DNA of 64,000 nt from Agromyces marinus. GTDB taxonomy: Bacteria; Actinomycetota; Actinomycetes; Actinomycetales; Microbacteriaceae. Positions within the stretch are counted from its first letter, which is position 1; the number at the start of each line of letters is the position of its first letter. Positions 44,319 through 53,533 of the stretch are shown here, piece after piece. The notes under the pieces are model-generated. The model did not search any database and was not told where the DNA came from. It saw only the letters and a list, made by a program, of their open reading frames with translations. The stretch is from contig NZ_CP087879.1 of the NCBI RefSeq assembly GCF_021442325.1, forward strand, positions 1,550,001 to 1,614,000. Reading direction: 5' to 3'. The position numbers and the translations under genes were made by a program.

Positions 44319-46019
44319 TCATCCGCCCGACGGGATGACGACGACCTCGACGGGCACCACCGTGAGCGCCAGGCGGACCTGGTCCTCCAGCTCGTCCTGG
44401 AGCGCCTCGTGGAGGACGCTCGGCCGGGGCGGGTCGCCAGGGCCGGTTATCGTCACCCGCACTTCGGTGCCGTCGACCTTCACCGACGTGACGGTGAAGT
44501 CGCTGTCCTCGCCGAGCCAGTCCTCGACCGTCTGCTGCGCGTCGCGCTCGCGCGTCTCTGCGAGCAGGAGCCCTTCCGAGGTCAGCGTGAGCGGAAGCAG
44601 GATGATGCCGGCGAGCGCGACGAACGGGGCGACGGTCTGGAGGATCTGTCGCGGGCGGTTCCGCAGCGCATAGGGACGTGCGAAGCCGGTGAGGACGAAC
44701 GTCCCGGCCGCCGCGAGCACGATCGCGACGAAGTTCGTGAGGAACAACAGGGACGCACCCCCGGCCTCATCGAACCGGCCGGCGTCGAGGCTCACCCCGA
44801 CGACGGCGAGCGGGGGAACCAGCGCGACCGCGATCGCGACGCCGGCGATGCCGCTCGCCACACGCGCATTGACCGTGGCGAAGGCACCCGCCGCTCCGGC
44901 CGCGAGGGCGATGAGCAGGTCGATGGTGTTGGGCGAGACGCGCGAGACGATCTGCGAGTTGGTCGCGAAGGAGACGGCGACCGGCGACCAGGCGGCGATG
45001 CCCATGGCGAGCGTGATCGAGACCGCGGCACCGGCCGCGACGAGGACCCCTGATTCGAGGGCCCGCCGGCCCCAGCCGTTGACGAGCGCCGCGGACAGGC
45101 CGAGGATCGGCGTCATGAGGGGCGCGACGAGCATCGCCCCGATGACGACGGCCGTCGAGTCGGCCAGCACCGCGAACGTCGCGATCGCGACCGACAGCAC
45201 GAGCATGACCCACCACGTCCCGAGCTTCGTGAGCCGCTGAGGTCGTTCGAAGTAGAGCCCGTTCGCCTGTTCGGCGCGGACCTTGCGCCCGATGTCGGAG
45301 CCTTCGATCCAGTCCCACAGCACGGCCGAGATGGATGCCGTCGCCGGGTCGAGGCCGGTCCGAACCGGACCGCCGGCACCGTCCGCCGCGCGCGCGTCGC
45401 GCGCGGCGTGCGCGCTGCGGCGAAGGCACCACGAGATGAGGATGAGGCCCACGATCAATGCGGCGATGGCCGCCGTGACGATGACCGTCGAGGCGATGGA
45501 TGCCGGCACCGCGAACGCCAGGACGCCCGCGACGACCGCGAGCGCGCCACCGGCGATCGCGGGAAGCGGGTCGTGCTCGCGCCTCCTGAGGACCGCGGAC
45601 ACGATCGCGACGATGCCGCGGATGCCGACGTAGATCCCGATGAGTCCGGTCGCGAGCGTCAGGGTGAGCTCGCCGGAACCGGCGTAGGCGAGCAATCCCG
45701 CCGCCACCGCGAGCCCGAGGACCGCGAGCCCGCGGAGCCCCGCGAGCACCCGGTTGATGCGGCGACCGAACCACCGCCTGCCCGACGCGGTGTAGACGAG
45801 ATCGAGCAGCCCGCTGCCGGCGAGGAACGCGATGAGCGTTCCGACCACGAGCGTCGTCGTCGCGTCCGGGAGGAGCAGGACGACCGTTCCACCCACGATG
45901 CACGCCAGCCCACGCAGCCCGACGGCGTTCGACACGGCCGCGACGGCCGCACGGAACTGGCCCCTCAGACGGATGTTCGCGTCGGGATCGACCACCTCGG
46001 TCGCGTCGTCCGGTTCCAC
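44319..46019 (-). CDS. Membrane protein with DUF308-like and DUF389 domains
   Basis: The 566-residue protein has an N-terminal six-helix DUF308/HdeD-like part (residues 15-195: FRAAVAAVSNAVGLRGLACIVGGTVVLLLPDATTTLVVGTLIAFLAGSGLLDL) and a C-terminal DUF389 domain (YFERPQRLTKLGTWWVMLVLSVAIATFAVLADSTAVVIGAMLVAPLMTPILGLSAALVNG), followed by a soluble tail (residues 480-566). DUF389 proteins are of unknown function. The GTG at 46019 has GGAGG 4-5 nt upstream; TATGCT on the minus strand upstream is a possible -10. Confidence 0.85.
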   Translation of the reverse strand: MEPDDATEVVDPDANIRLRGQFRAAVAAVSNAVGLRGLACIVGGTVVLLLPDATTTLVVGTLIAFLAGSGLLDLVYTASGRRWFGRRINRVLAGLRGLAVLGLAVAAGLLAYAGSGELTLTLATGLIGIYVGIRGIVAIVSAVLRRREHDPLPAIAGGALAVVAGVLAFAVPASIASTVIVTAAIAALIVGLILISWCLRRSAHAARDARAADGAGGPVRTGLDPATASISAVLWDWIEGSDIGRKVRAEQANGLYFERPQRLTKLGTWWVMLVLSVAIATFAVLADSTAVVIGAMLVAPLMTPILGLSAALVNGWGRRALESGVLVAAGAAVSITLAMGIAAWSPVAVSFATNSQIVSRVSPNTIDLLIALAAGAAGAFATVNARVASGIAGVAIAVALVPPLAVVGVSLDAGRFDEAGGASLLFLTNFVAIVLAAAGTFVLTGFARPYALRNRPRQILQTVAPFVALAGIILLPLTLTSEGLLLAETRERDAQQTVEDWLGEDSDFTVTSVKVDGTEVRVTITGPGDPPRPSVLHEALQDELEDQVRLALTVVPVEVVVIPSGG

Positions 46020-46103
46020 TTCGCCTCCGCTCGCTGTCGGCTCAGCATATTGCCGCACAGGTGCGCGCGGACGCGGCGGGGCCGCGGCGGCCCCGGGCGT
46101 GTG

Positions 46104-46109
46104 CAGAAT
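46104..46109 (+). promoter_or_regulatory. Possible -10 of leaderless SGNH gene
   Basis: CAGAAT, 6 nt, then the ATG at 46116. It fits nAnnnT with only part of the consensus. Confidence 0.35.
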
Positions 46110-46115
46110 GGTGGG

Positions 46116-46916
46116 ATGGTCACCCAGCAGCACCCATGGTCGCGGTTCGTCGCCATCGGCGACTCGTTCACGGAGGGCATCGGCGACCCCGAGCCCGGCG
46201 TGCCGGGCGGGCACCGCGGCTGGGCGGACCGCGTCGCCGAGGTGCTCTCGCGCGGCAGCGACGACTTCGCCTACGCCAACCTCGCGATCCGGGGCAGGCT
46301 CATCCAGCAGATCATCGACGAGCAGATCGAGCCGGCGGTCGAACTCCGGCCCGACCTGATCACGATCTCCGCGGGCGGGAACGACGTCATCCGTCCGCGG
46401 ACCGACCCGGACGAGATCTCCGCGCGATTCGAGTACGCGATCGAACGGCTCGCCCGCGACCGCGCCACGATCGTGATCTTCACCGGCGTCGACGTCGGCT
46501 TCTCCCCCGTGTTCCGCGGCATCCGCGGCAAGGTCGCGGTGTACAACGAGAACCTCCGCGCGATCGCGCAGAAGCACGACTGCATCGTGGCCGACCAGTG
46601 GGCGCTCACCGAGATCCAGGACCAGCGGTTCTGGGCTGCCGATCGCCTGCACCTGAACGCGCTCGGCCACCACGAGGTCGCGCGGATGGTCCTCCGCGCG
46701 CTCAACGTCGAGAACGATCTCGAGCCCATGAAGCCCGAACCCCTGCCGGAACGCTCCTGGCGCACGGCGCGCACGGAGGACCTCTCGTGGGCGCGCGAGT
46801 ACCTCGTCCCGTGGGTGATCCGCCGGATCCGCCATCAGTCGTCGGGCGACTTCGTCACGGCCAAGCGACCGGATGCCGGACCCTACGACGCACCGCGGGC
46901 GACGCCGGCGGACTGA
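46116..46916 (+). CDS. SGNH/GDSL-family hydrolase
   Basis: A 266-residue SGNH hydrolase: block I FVAIGDSFTEGIGDP (Ser), the Gly block ANLAIRGR, block III ISAGGNDVIRP (Asn), and block V FWAADRLHLNALGHHEVA (Asp, His). No signal peptide is seen, so it is probably cytoplasmic. The ester substrate is unknown. It ends 7 nt before the convergent carboxypeptidase gene. Confidence 0.92.
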   Translation: MVTQQHPWSRFVAIGDSFTEGIGDPEPGVPGGHRGWADRVAEVLSRGSDDFAYANLAIRGRLIQQIIDEQIEPAVELRPDLITISAGGNDVIRPRTDPDEISARFEYAIERLARDRATIVIFTGVDVGFSPVFRGIRGKVAVYNENLRAIAQKHDCIVADQWALTEIQDQRFWAADRLHLNALGHHEVARMVLRALNVENDLEPMKPEPLPERSWRTARTEDLSWAREYLVPWVIRRIRHQSSGDFVTAKRPDAGPYDAPRATPAD

Positions 46917-46923
46917 CCGGTGC

Positions 46924-48270
46924 TCAGCCGGACGGCGTCGGCCTCGGGCTCGGCTGCACCGCCGCCGCACCCTCGTCGAGCCCTCCCGGATTCGTCAGTC
47001 GCCACCACGTGCCCGGATCATCGAGCGAGGCATCCAGTTCGAGCGGAACCGTGACGACCTCGCCGCCGGCCGTGACCGTCGCCGTGCCGACCTCGTCGCC
47101 GGCATCGGCCAGGTGGAGCGGGTCCGCCTCGACCGCGACGTCGACCGCGGTGTCCGACCAGACGAGCACGCTCACGCCCTCCGTCGCGCGCGCGGTCGCG
47201 GTCTGCCCCCACGGCGTGGCGTAGGCGGCGAGCGGACGGCCGGACTCGAGTGCGTCCACCGTCCGGAACCCGGGGCCGATCGAGTCGACGAGCGCGGCGA
47301 CGGCGCCGCGCACCGCGGCGTGGGTCTCACCGCCCAGGACGACGCCGACGAGCGTGACCTGCTCGTCGTCGACGGCGACGTCTGCCGAGAACAGCAGGTT
47401 CGCGGCGTCATCCGTGGTTCCGGTCTTGATGCCGTCCACGCCGTGCGTGCCGAGCAGGCCGTTGGTGTTCTCGATCGTCCCGAGCTCGGGGATCTCCACG
47501 GACTGCGTCGCGACGATGTCGGCGAGCACCGGATCCCGGAGCGCGATTCCGCCGAGCCGCACGAGGTCGGCCGCGGTGCTGACGTTCGCGAGCGACAGCC
47601 CGCTGGAGTCGGCGATGCGGGTCTGCGCGAGCCCCTGCTCGGCGAGCCACGCGTTCGCCCGATCGACGTACGCGTCGACGGAGCCGAACGCCCAGTTCGC
47701 CAGCGAGATGCTGTAGTTGTTGCCGGAGGGCAGCATCATCGCCTCGAGGCTCTCCACGAGCGAGAGCGACGAGCCCGCGACGACCGGGGCCACCGAGCCG
47801 TTCTGCGCGACCATGTCCCAGTAGATGTCGACGTCGGCACCGGTGTACGCGATCTCGGGGCCCGCCTCGCCCTCCCCCACCGGATGCTCCTGCAGCACCA
47901 GCAGCGCCGTGACGACCTTCGCGATGCTCGCCATCGGCATGGGCGTGTCCTCGCCCCCCGCCGCCATGAAGCCGTCGAATCCGGTCGCCCCGACCGCCCA
48001 CGTGCCGAACCCGGGCTCGACGACGACCGTCGCCTCGGCGGCGATCGGCTCCGGATCGTCGATGGCGGGCACCGCGAACGGGACGGGCGCGCCGAGTGCG
48101 CGATCGGCGTACACGCCGGCTCCGACGAGCAGCCCGAGCACGACCGCGAGGGCGCCGAACACGACGATCCGGCGTCGCCGGTACACGGCCTTCGAGGGGC
48201 GATGCGAGGGTGCGGGCGGCGCGTTCGGTGCCGGTTCCGTGGTGCGTGACATCCGTTGCAGGATACTCAC
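46924..48270 (-). CDS. D-alanyl-D-alanine carboxypeptidase (PBP5-like, S11 family)
   Basis: A 448-residue (from the GTG) low-molecular-weight penicillin-binding protein. A Pro-rich cytoplasmic start is followed by an anchor helix (IVVFGALAVVLGLLVGAGVYA). Active-site motifs are ASIAKVV (SxxK, Ser115/Lys118), PSGNN (SxN) and IKTGTT (KTG). It trims the last D-Ala of peptidoglycan pentapeptides outside the membrane. The start GTG 48270 overlaps the SpoU stop (GTGA) with GAGG 4 nt upstream; ATG 48252 is a possible alternative. Confidence 0.9.
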   Translation of the reverse strand: MSILQRMSRTTEPAPNAPPAPSHRPSKAVYRRRRIVVFGALAVVLGLLVGAGVYADRALGAPVPFAVPAIDDPEPIAAEATVVVEPGFGTWAVGATGFDGFMAAGGEDTPMPMASIAKVVTALLVLQEHPVGEGEAGPEIAYTGADVDIYWDMVAQNGSVAPVVAGSSLSLVESLEAMMLPSGNNYSISLANWAFGSVDAYVDRANAWLAEQGLAQTRIADSSGLSLANVSTAADLVRLGGIALRDPVLADIVATQSVEIPELGTIENTNGLLGTHGVDGIKTGTTDDAANLLFSADVAVDDEQVTLVGVVLGGETHAAVRGAVAALVDSIGPGFRTVDALESGRPLAAYATPWGQTATARATEGVSVLVWSDTAVDVAVEADPLHLADAGDEVGTATVTAGGEVVTVPLELDASLDDPGTWWRLTNPGGLDEGAAAVQPSPRPTPSG

Positions 48271-49073
48271 CCGGCCTCGGCCAGCGCGTACAGCGCCACG
48301 GCTGCGGCTGCCGCCACGTTGAGGGAGTCGACGCCGTGCGCCATCGGGATGGTCACGGTCGCGTCGGCGGCCTCGAGCGCCTGGCGCGAGAGCCCGTCGC
48401 CCTCGGCGCCGAGCACGAACGCGAGCCGCTCGGGCGGGGCTGCGGCCAGGTCGCGCAACGCAACGGCGTCGTCGGCGAGCGCGAGGGCGGCGACGTGGAA
48501 TCCGTGCCGGGTGAGCAGGTCTCGGGCGGACCGCCACTCGGGAAGGCGGGTCCAGGGCACCTGGAACACGGTCCCCATGCTCACGCGCACGCTGCGGCGG
48601 TAGAGGGGGTCGGCGCAGCGCGGCGTGACGAGCACGGCGTCCGCCCCGAGCGCGGCGACGGACCGGATGATCGCGCCGACGTTGGTGTGGTCGACGATGT
48701 CCTCGAGGATGATGACCCGGCGGGCGCTCGCCAGCAGCACCCCGGGGTCGGGCAGCTCGGGGCGTTCGAAGGCGGCGAGCGCCCCGCGGTGCACGCGGTA
48801 GCCCGTGATCGCCTCGAGGCCGGCGGCGTCGGCGAGGTGCACGGGGATGTCGAACGGAGCCAGGTGCGGTTCGAGGTCGGTGAGCCACTTCGCCTCCATG
48901 AGCACCGACCGGGGCGTGTACCCGGCCGCGATGGCGCGCCGGATGACCTTCGCGGACTCGGCGATGAAGATGCCGCGTTCGGGTTCGCTGATGCTGCGCA
49001 GGGCGACGTCGGTGAGGCGGGCGTAGTCCGCGACGGCGTCGGATGCCGCGTCGGTGACGTGTTCGATGCGCAT
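48267..49073 (-). CDS. SpoU/TrmH-type RNA 2'-O-methyltransferase
   Basis: The 268-residue protein has an N-terminal substrate-binding domain (FIAESAKVIRRAIAAGYTPRSVLMEAKWL) and the SPOUT knot: motif 1 ILEDIVDHTNVGAIIRSVAALGADAVLV, motif 2 FVLGAEGDGLSRQALEAAD, motif 3 IPMAHGVDSLNVAAAAAVALY. It methylates ribose in rRNA or tRNA; the target is not clear. GGAAGG precedes the ATG by 4 nt. Confidence 0.93.
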   Translation of the reverse strand: MRIEHVTDAASDAVADYARLTDVALRSISEPERGIFIAESAKVIRRAIAAGYTPRSVLMEAKWLTDLEPHLAPFDIPVHLADAAGLEAITGYRVHRGALAAFERPELPDPGVLLASARRVIILEDIVDHTNVGAIIRSVAALGADAVLVTPRCADPLYRRSVRVSMGTVFQVPWTRLPEWRSARDLLTRHGFHVAALALADDAVALRDLAAAPPERLAFVLGAEGDGLSRQALEAADATVTIPMAHGVDSLNVAAAAAVALYALAEAG

Positions 49074-49129
49074 GTGGCCTTCCGGTCGATGCGGGCGGTC
49101 GTGGAAACACGACGGAAAACCCGCACGTC

Positions 49130-49135
49130 TAGAAT
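49130..49135 (+). promoter_or_regulatory. -10 hexamer of the sirtuin operon
   Basis: TAGAAT, near-consensus, 26 nt before the GTG at 49162, which also has a GGAGGGAG ribosome binding site. Confidence 0.45.
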
Positions 49136-49161
49136 CGCACCACCGTCGGAGGGAGACGTAC

Positions 49162-50040
49162 GTGGTCACGGGGATCGAGGTGCCGGCGAGGCCGGATGCG
49201 GCGTCGGGCGGGCAGCCCGACGACCGCCCGCACGTGCTGCTCGACGCGGCGCTCGACCTGATGCGCGGCGCCCGCGTCGCCGTCCTGACCGGCGCCGGGG
49301 TGAGCACCGACTCGGGGATCCCCGACTATCGCGGCGAGGGTGCGCCGGCACGGACCCCGATGACGGTGCAGACGTTCCTCGCGTCCGAGGGGGCGCGCCG
49401 CCGGTACTGGGCGGGCAGCCACCTGGGGTGGCGCAGCTTCGGCGCAGCGCGGCCGAACGACGGGCATCGGGCGCTTGCCGGCCTCGAGGCGGCCGGGGTC
49501 GTCTCGGGCGTGGTGACGCAGAACGTCGACGGCCTGCACCGCCGGGCCGGCAGCACGCACGTGGTCGAACTGCACGGCGCCTCCGACCGGGTCGTGTGCC
49601 TGTCGTGCGGCCAGGTGTTCGCACGGCAGTCGGTCGCGGACCGGCTCGCGGAACTGAACCCGCAGGTCGACCTCGACGTCGCGATCCGGCTGGCACCCGA
49701 CGGCGACGTGGCGGTCGAGGACGTCGACGCCATGGTCATCCCGTCGTGCACCGTGTGCGGGGGGATCCTGAAGCCCGACGTCGTGTTCTTCGGCGAGTTC
49801 GTGCCGACGCCGGTGTACCGGCAGGCTGCGGCGCTCGTGCAGGGAGCGGACGTGCTGCTCGTCGCGGGGTCGTCGCTCGCGGTGAACTCCGGGATCCGGC
49901 TGCTCGAGATCGCGCGACGTCGCCGCACGCCGATCGTGATCGTGAACCGCGGCGTGACGAAGGGCGACGCGCGCGCGACCCTGAAGCTCGATGCGGGGGC
50001 GACTCCGACGCTCGTCGCGATGGCGAGGGCGCTCGCGTGA
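49162..50040 (+). CDS. Sir2-family NAD-dependent protein deacetylase
   Basis: A 292-residue sirtuin: the NAD-binding GARVAVLTGAGVSTDSGIPDYRGEG, TQNVDGLHRRAGSTHVVELHG with the catalytic His, two zinc cysteine pairs (VVCLSCGQVF and PSCTVCGG), and LLVAGSSLAVNSGIRLL. Between the cysteine pairs there is an insert of about 40 residues. It removes acyl groups from protein lysines. The stop overlaps the next gene by GTGA. Confidence 0.93.
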   Translation: MVTGIEVPARPDAASGGQPDDRPHVLLDAALDLMRGARVAVLTGAGVSTDSGIPDYRGEGAPARTPMTVQTFLASEGARRRYWAGSHLGWRSFGAARPNDGHRALAGLEAAGVVSGVVTQNVDGLHRRAGSTHVVELHGASDRVVCLSCGQVFARQSVADRLAELNPQVDLDVAIRLAPDGDVAVEDVDAMVIPSCTVCGGILKPDVVFFGEFVPTPVYRQAAALVQGADVLLVAGSSLAVNSGIRLLEIARRRRTPIVIVNRGVTKGDARATLKLDAGATPTLVAMARALA

Positions 50041-50636
50041 GCACGGCCACGACGGTCGTGCTCGTGCGCCACGGAGAGACCGACTGGAATCGCGAGGGGC
50101 GCATCCAGGGTTCGACCGACATCCCGATGAACGACGTCGGCCGCGTGCAGGCGCACGAGGCCGCGCTGCGGCTGGCCGGCGCGGGCCCGTGGGGCGCGGT
50201 CGTGACGAGCCCGCTCGCGCGGGCGTCGGAGACGGCGGCGATCATCGCCAGCGCGCTGGAGCTGCCCGGGCCCGACGTGCTCGAGGGCATCCAGGAGCGC
50301 CGGCACGGCGTCCTCGAGGGCCTCACGGTCGCCGAACGCCGGCGGATGCAGTCCGAGGCCGTTCCCGTCGCCGGGCTCGAGCCGCGCGCCGCGGTCATCG
50401 GGCGGGCCGTCCCCGCCATGCAGCGCCTCTCGGTCGCGCATCGCGGCGGTGCGGTGGTCGCGGTCACGCACGGCGGGGTGATCCAGTCCGTGCTGCTGCA
50501 CGTGCTCGGCAGGGGTGCGCTGCCGAGCGGGTCGGTCGCGAACGGGTCGTTGCACCGGTTCCGGGTGGCCGAGGGGTTGCTCGATCTCGAGGACTCGGAC
50601 GCGCTGCCGTTCGCGGAGCCCACGGCGTCGGCGTGA
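50037..50636 (+). CDS. Histidine phosphatase family protein
   Basis: A 199-residue phosphoglycerate-mutase-like phosphatase: VVLVRHGETDWNREGRIQGSTDIPMN with the RHG catalytic His, the SPLARASETAAII motif, and the second His in AVTHGGVIQSV. The substrate is unknown. Coupled to the sirtuin gene by a 4-nt overlap. Confidence 0.93.
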   Translation: MSTATTVVLVRHGETDWNREGRIQGSTDIPMNDVGRVQAHEAALRLAGAGPWGAVVTSPLARASETAAIIASALELPGPDVLEGIQERRHGVLEGLTVAERRRMQSEAVPVAGLEPRAAVIGRAVPAMQRLSVAHRGGAVVAVTHGGVIQSVLLHVLGRGALPSGSVANGSLHRFRVAEGLLDLEDSDALPFAEPTASA

Positions 50637-50639
50637 CCG

Positions 50640-50659
50640 GCGCCCGACTCGACGGGCGC
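50640..50659. terminator. Hairpin between convergent genes
   Basis: GCGCCCG (50640-50646) pairs with CGGGCGC (50653-50659) across ACTCGA, just after the phosphatase stop. Confidence 0.45.
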
Positions 50660-50684
50660 GCCGGAGCGCGGCGCCGACCGCCGC

Positions 50685-51782
50685 TCAGTGGCGTCGAGCG
50701 TGCGCGGCTCGCCCGCCGGTCCCGCCGACCTCGAGCAGGAGCTCGAGCAGCTTCTCGGCCGAGGCCGACCACGTGAACCGTTCGGCTGCGGCGACGGATG
50801 CCGCGGAGCGGCGCTCCCACTCCCCCGGGGCGTCGAGGCCCGTGATCGCCCGTGCCGCGGCATCCGCTTCACCCGCCGGGAAGTACACGGCGGCGTCGCC
50901 GCCGATCTCCCGGAAGATGGGGATGTCGGTGACCACCACGGGGGTGCCCAGTCGCATCGCCTCGACGAGCGGGATGCCGAAGCCCTCCGCCCGGGACGCG
51001 GTCACGAGCGCCGTCGCCCCCTCGAGGATCGCGGCGTACTCATCGTCGGTCGCGCCGTCGTGGAACACCAGGCGCGCCTCGGGGGCGAGCCGGGTCAGGC
51101 GCTGCCGTTCCTCGTCGCCGATGCGGCTCATGAGGTGCAGTTCGTGGTCGGGCAGGCTCGCGACGGCGCGCACGAGCGTGTCGACGCCCTTGTACGGCAT
51201 GAACGAGCCCATGTAGACGAGGCGGCCGCCGGTCGGGCGCTGCCGTGGCAGGTCGGGCGTGCCGAGTGCGTCGGCAGCGTTCGGCACGACCGTGAGCGGC
51301 CGCTTCGTGAGGTGGTGCCGGCGGATCAGGCCCGCGGTGGTCTCGGAGACGGTCACGACCGCATCGGCGCGGTTCAGCAGCATCCGCTGCGGCCACCAGG
51401 CGAGGTGGTAGAGCCGCCAGAGCCCGCGCACGAACGCCGGCAGGTCGCGCGGCGGAGTGCGGTTCTCGTAGTAGATGAGGTCGTGCAGGGTGAGGACGAG
51501 ACCGTACGTGCGGCCCCACGAGCCCATGGTCTGCATGGGCGAGAACACCACGTCGGGCGCGAGCTTGCGGACCTGCCTGGCGACCCACGGTTCCCGGACG
51601 CTCGTGGGCGGGCTCACGAGCTCCCAGGGCAGGGCGGGCAGGTTCGCCAACTGGCGGTGGTCGCTGATCAGCATCGTGAGCGGATGCCGCTTCGCGAGTT
51701 CGTCGACCAGGCCCGCGGTGAACCGGCTGATGCCGTCGTGCTGGCCGACCCGGACGTACCGGCAGTCGACGAGGATCCTCAC
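50685..51782 (-). CDS. GT4-type glycosyltransferase
   Basis: A 365-residue GT-B enzyme with N-terminal MRILVDCRYVRVGQHDGISRFTAGLVDEL, the inter-domain LVYMGSFMPYKGVDTLVRAVASL and the nucleotide-sugar-binding EGFGIPLVEAMRLGTPVV (EX7E motif). Acceptor and donor are unknown; cell-envelope or glycolipid work is likely. Its GTG overlaps the upstream hydrolase stop by 4 nt. Confidence 0.92.
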   Translation of the reverse strand: MRILVDCRYVRVGQHDGISRFTAGLVDELAKRHPLTMLISDHRQLANLPALPWELVSPPTSVREPWVARQVRKLAPDVVFSPMQTMGSWGRTYGLVLTLHDLIYYENRTPPRDLPAFVRGLWRLYHLAWWPQRMLLNRADAVVTVSETTAGLIRRHHLTKRPLTVVPNAADALGTPDLPRQRPTGGRLVYMGSFMPYKGVDTLVRAVASLPDHELHLMSRIGDEERQRLTRLAPEARLVFHDGATDDEYAAILEGATALVTASRAEGFGIPLVEAMRLGTPVVVTDIPIFREIGGDAAVYFPAGEADAAARAITGLDAPGEWERRSAASVAAAERFTWSASAEKLLELLLEVGGTGGRAAHARRH

Positions 51783-52687
51783 GCCCGCTCCCCCTCGACG
51801 AACACGCGGATGGCCGCGGCCGCCTGCCCGGGGGTCTCGTAGTGGATGAGGTGGCCGACGCCCGGGATCACAGCCAGGGTCGCGTCGGCGAACATGGGCT
51901 GGAGCCGGCGCTGGGCTGCGAGCGGCGTGACGTCGTCCTGTTCGGCGACGACGAGGAGCACGGGCGCGGTGATCGCGGGCGCGTACTCGCGCACGTCATG
52001 CGAGACGGATGCCTCGAACGCCTCGAGCACCGCATCGCGGTCGTCGAACGCGGAGAAGTACCGGTCGTGCTGGTCGTGGATGAACCTGCGCAGCTCCCGG
52101 TCGCGGGTCTTGGCCATCGTGACCGACATGAGCCGGACGATCGCGCTGTTGCGCAGGAGGCCGAAGCCGGCCCGCTCGGGCAGGGCCGCAGCGGCGCGGT
52201 AGTACCAGATCGCGAGCCGGGTCATGATCGCCCGCGGGCCCTCGAGCGCCGGCGCACCGATCGGGTTGACGAGGATCAGCCGATCGGGTGCGAGACCGGA
52301 TGCCACGGCGGCGCTGGCCACGATCGAGCCGAACGAGTGCCCGAGCAGGCTCCAGCCGCGGCCGCCGCCCGTCTGCCCCGTCGCGCCGCAGGCCTGCACG
52401 AACTCGGCGAGCCAGGCCGCGTACGCCTCGATGCCGTGTGCCGCATCGGCGAAGGTCGACGATGCGCCGAAGCCGGGCAGGTCGGGGATGACGACCCGGT
52501 ACCCGGGCAGTTTCGCGACGATCGGCTCGAGGCCGTGGTGGTCGCCGCGGAAGCCGTGCACGGCCACGACGAGCTCGCCGTCGGCCGGGCCGTACTCCCA
52601 CCAGGAGGTCTCGGCGCCGTGCACCCGGGCGCGATGCTCGCGGACTGGGATCCGCGCGAGGTCGAGGGCGTACGGCGAGGCGATCAT
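51779..52687 (-). CDS. Alpha/beta-fold hydrolase
   Basis: A 302-residue alpha/beta hydrolase: the oxyanion-hole region VVAVHGFRGDHHGLEP, the nucleophile elbow LLGHSFGSIVA (Ser), the acid in LVVAEQDDVTPL and the catalytic His in GVGHLIHYETPGQ. No signal peptide. The substrate is unknown. The ATG at 52687 follows a TAGGAT hexamer by 7 nt, so the mRNA is probably leaderless. Confidence 0.92.
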   Translation of the reverse strand: MIASPYALDLARIPVREHRARVHGAETSWWEYGPADGELVVAVHGFRGDHHGLEPIVAKLPGYRVVIPDLPGFGASSTFADAAHGIEAYAAWLAEFVQACGATGQTGGGRGWSLLGHSFGSIVASAAVASGLAPDRLILVNPIGAPALEGPRAIMTRLAIWYYRAAAALPERAGFGLLRNSAIVRLMSVTMAKTRDRELRRFIHDQHDRYFSAFDDRDAVLEAFEASVSHDVREYAPAITAPVLLVVAEQDDVTPLAAQRRLQPMFADATLAVIPGVGHLIHYETPGQAAAAIRVFVEGERA

Positions 52688-52694
52688 CGCTGCA

Positions 52695-52700
52695 ATCCTA
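52695..52700 (-). promoter_or_regulatory. -10 hexamer of leaderless hydrolase transcript
   Basis: TAGGAT on the minus strand, 7 nt before the ATG at 52687. Confidence 0.55.
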
Positions 52701-52735
52701 CGGCGCGGCGGCCGAGCGCTGTCGTCGGCCGCCGA

Positions 52736-52741
52736 TACCGT
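52736..52741 (+). promoter_or_regulatory. -10 hexamer of leaderless exonuclease transcript
   Basis: TACCGT, 7 nt, then the ATG at 52749. It is divergent from the TAGGAT of the hydrolase gene; only 35 bp separate the two hexamers, so the two promoters overlap. Confidence 0.5.
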
Positions 52742-52748
52742 GACCGGC

Positions 52749-53450
52749 ATGGAGCACTCCCCCGACGCATCCTGGGCCGACACCCTCGCGGTCTTCGACC
52801 TCGAGACCACCGGCATCGACATCGACACGTGCCGCATCGTCACCGCGCACGTCGGCGTCATCGGCGTCGATGGCGCCGTGCTCGAGCAACGCGAGTGGAT
52901 CGTCGACCCCGGCGTCGAGATCCCCACGGCTGCGACGCTCATCCACGGCGTGACCACCGAGCGGGCCCGGCTCGAGGGCGCACCCGCCGCACAGGCGGTC
53001 GCCGAGATCATCGCCGCACTGCGCGCGGCCGCCGACCGCGGGCTGCCGATCGTGGCGTACAACGCCGCGTACGACCTGTCGGTGCTGCACCGTGAGGCCG
53101 AACGGTACGGCCACGAGGCGTTCCGCGGTCCGGCGCACGTCGTCGACCCCTACGTGATCGACCGCGCCGTCGACCGGTACCGGCGCGGCAAGCGCACCCT
53201 GACCGCCGCATGCGAGCACTACGGGGTCGAGTTGACGGATGCGCACGACGCCGGAGCCGACGCGATCGCCGCGGGCCGGGTGGCGCAGGCGATCGTCCGC
53301 GCGAATCCCGATCTCGCCGGCATCGCCGTCGGCGACCTGCACCGACGCCAGGTCGGGTGGTCGCGCGAGCAGGCCGAGAGCTACCAGGAGTGGCGGCGCG
53401 GCAACGGCGAACCCGAGTTCACCGCGTCGGGCGCCTGGCCCCTGCGCTGA
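52749..53450 (+). CDS. DnaQ-like 3'-5' exonuclease (DEDDh)
   Basis: The 233-residue protein has the three exonuclease motifs: ExoI LAVFDLETTGID (Asp, Glu), ExoII AYNAAYDLSVLH (Asp), ExoIII ELTDAHDAGADAIAAG (His, Asp). Members act as proofreading subunits or RNases; this stand-alone protein could be either. The C-terminus (VGWSREQAESYQEWRRGNGEPEF) is typical of actinobacterial relatives. Confidence 0.93.
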   Translation: MEHSPDASWADTLAVFDLETTGIDIDTCRIVTAHVGVIGVDGAVLEQREWIVDPGVEIPTAATLIHGVTTERARLEGAPAAQAVAEIIAALRAAADRGLPIVAYNAAYDLSVLHREAERYGHEAFRGPAHVVDPYVIDRAVDRYRRGKRTLTAACEHYGVELTDAHDAGADAIAAGRVAQAIVRANPDLAGIAVGDLHRRQVGWSREQAESYQEWRRGNGEPEFTASGAWPLR

Positions 53451-53521
53451 CCGCGCCCGCAGGTCGAGCCGCGCGCCCAGGGTCGGGCCGGAAGACCATC
53501 GCGGCGCGGCGCGGTCCGTGC

Positions 53522-53527
53522 GATCCT
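53522..53527 (+). promoter_or_regulatory. Possible -10 of leaderless transcript
   Basis: GATCCT, 6 nt, then the ATG at 53534. It is a weak match (nAnnnT only). Confidence 0.3.
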
Positions 53528-53533
53528 GTGCGC

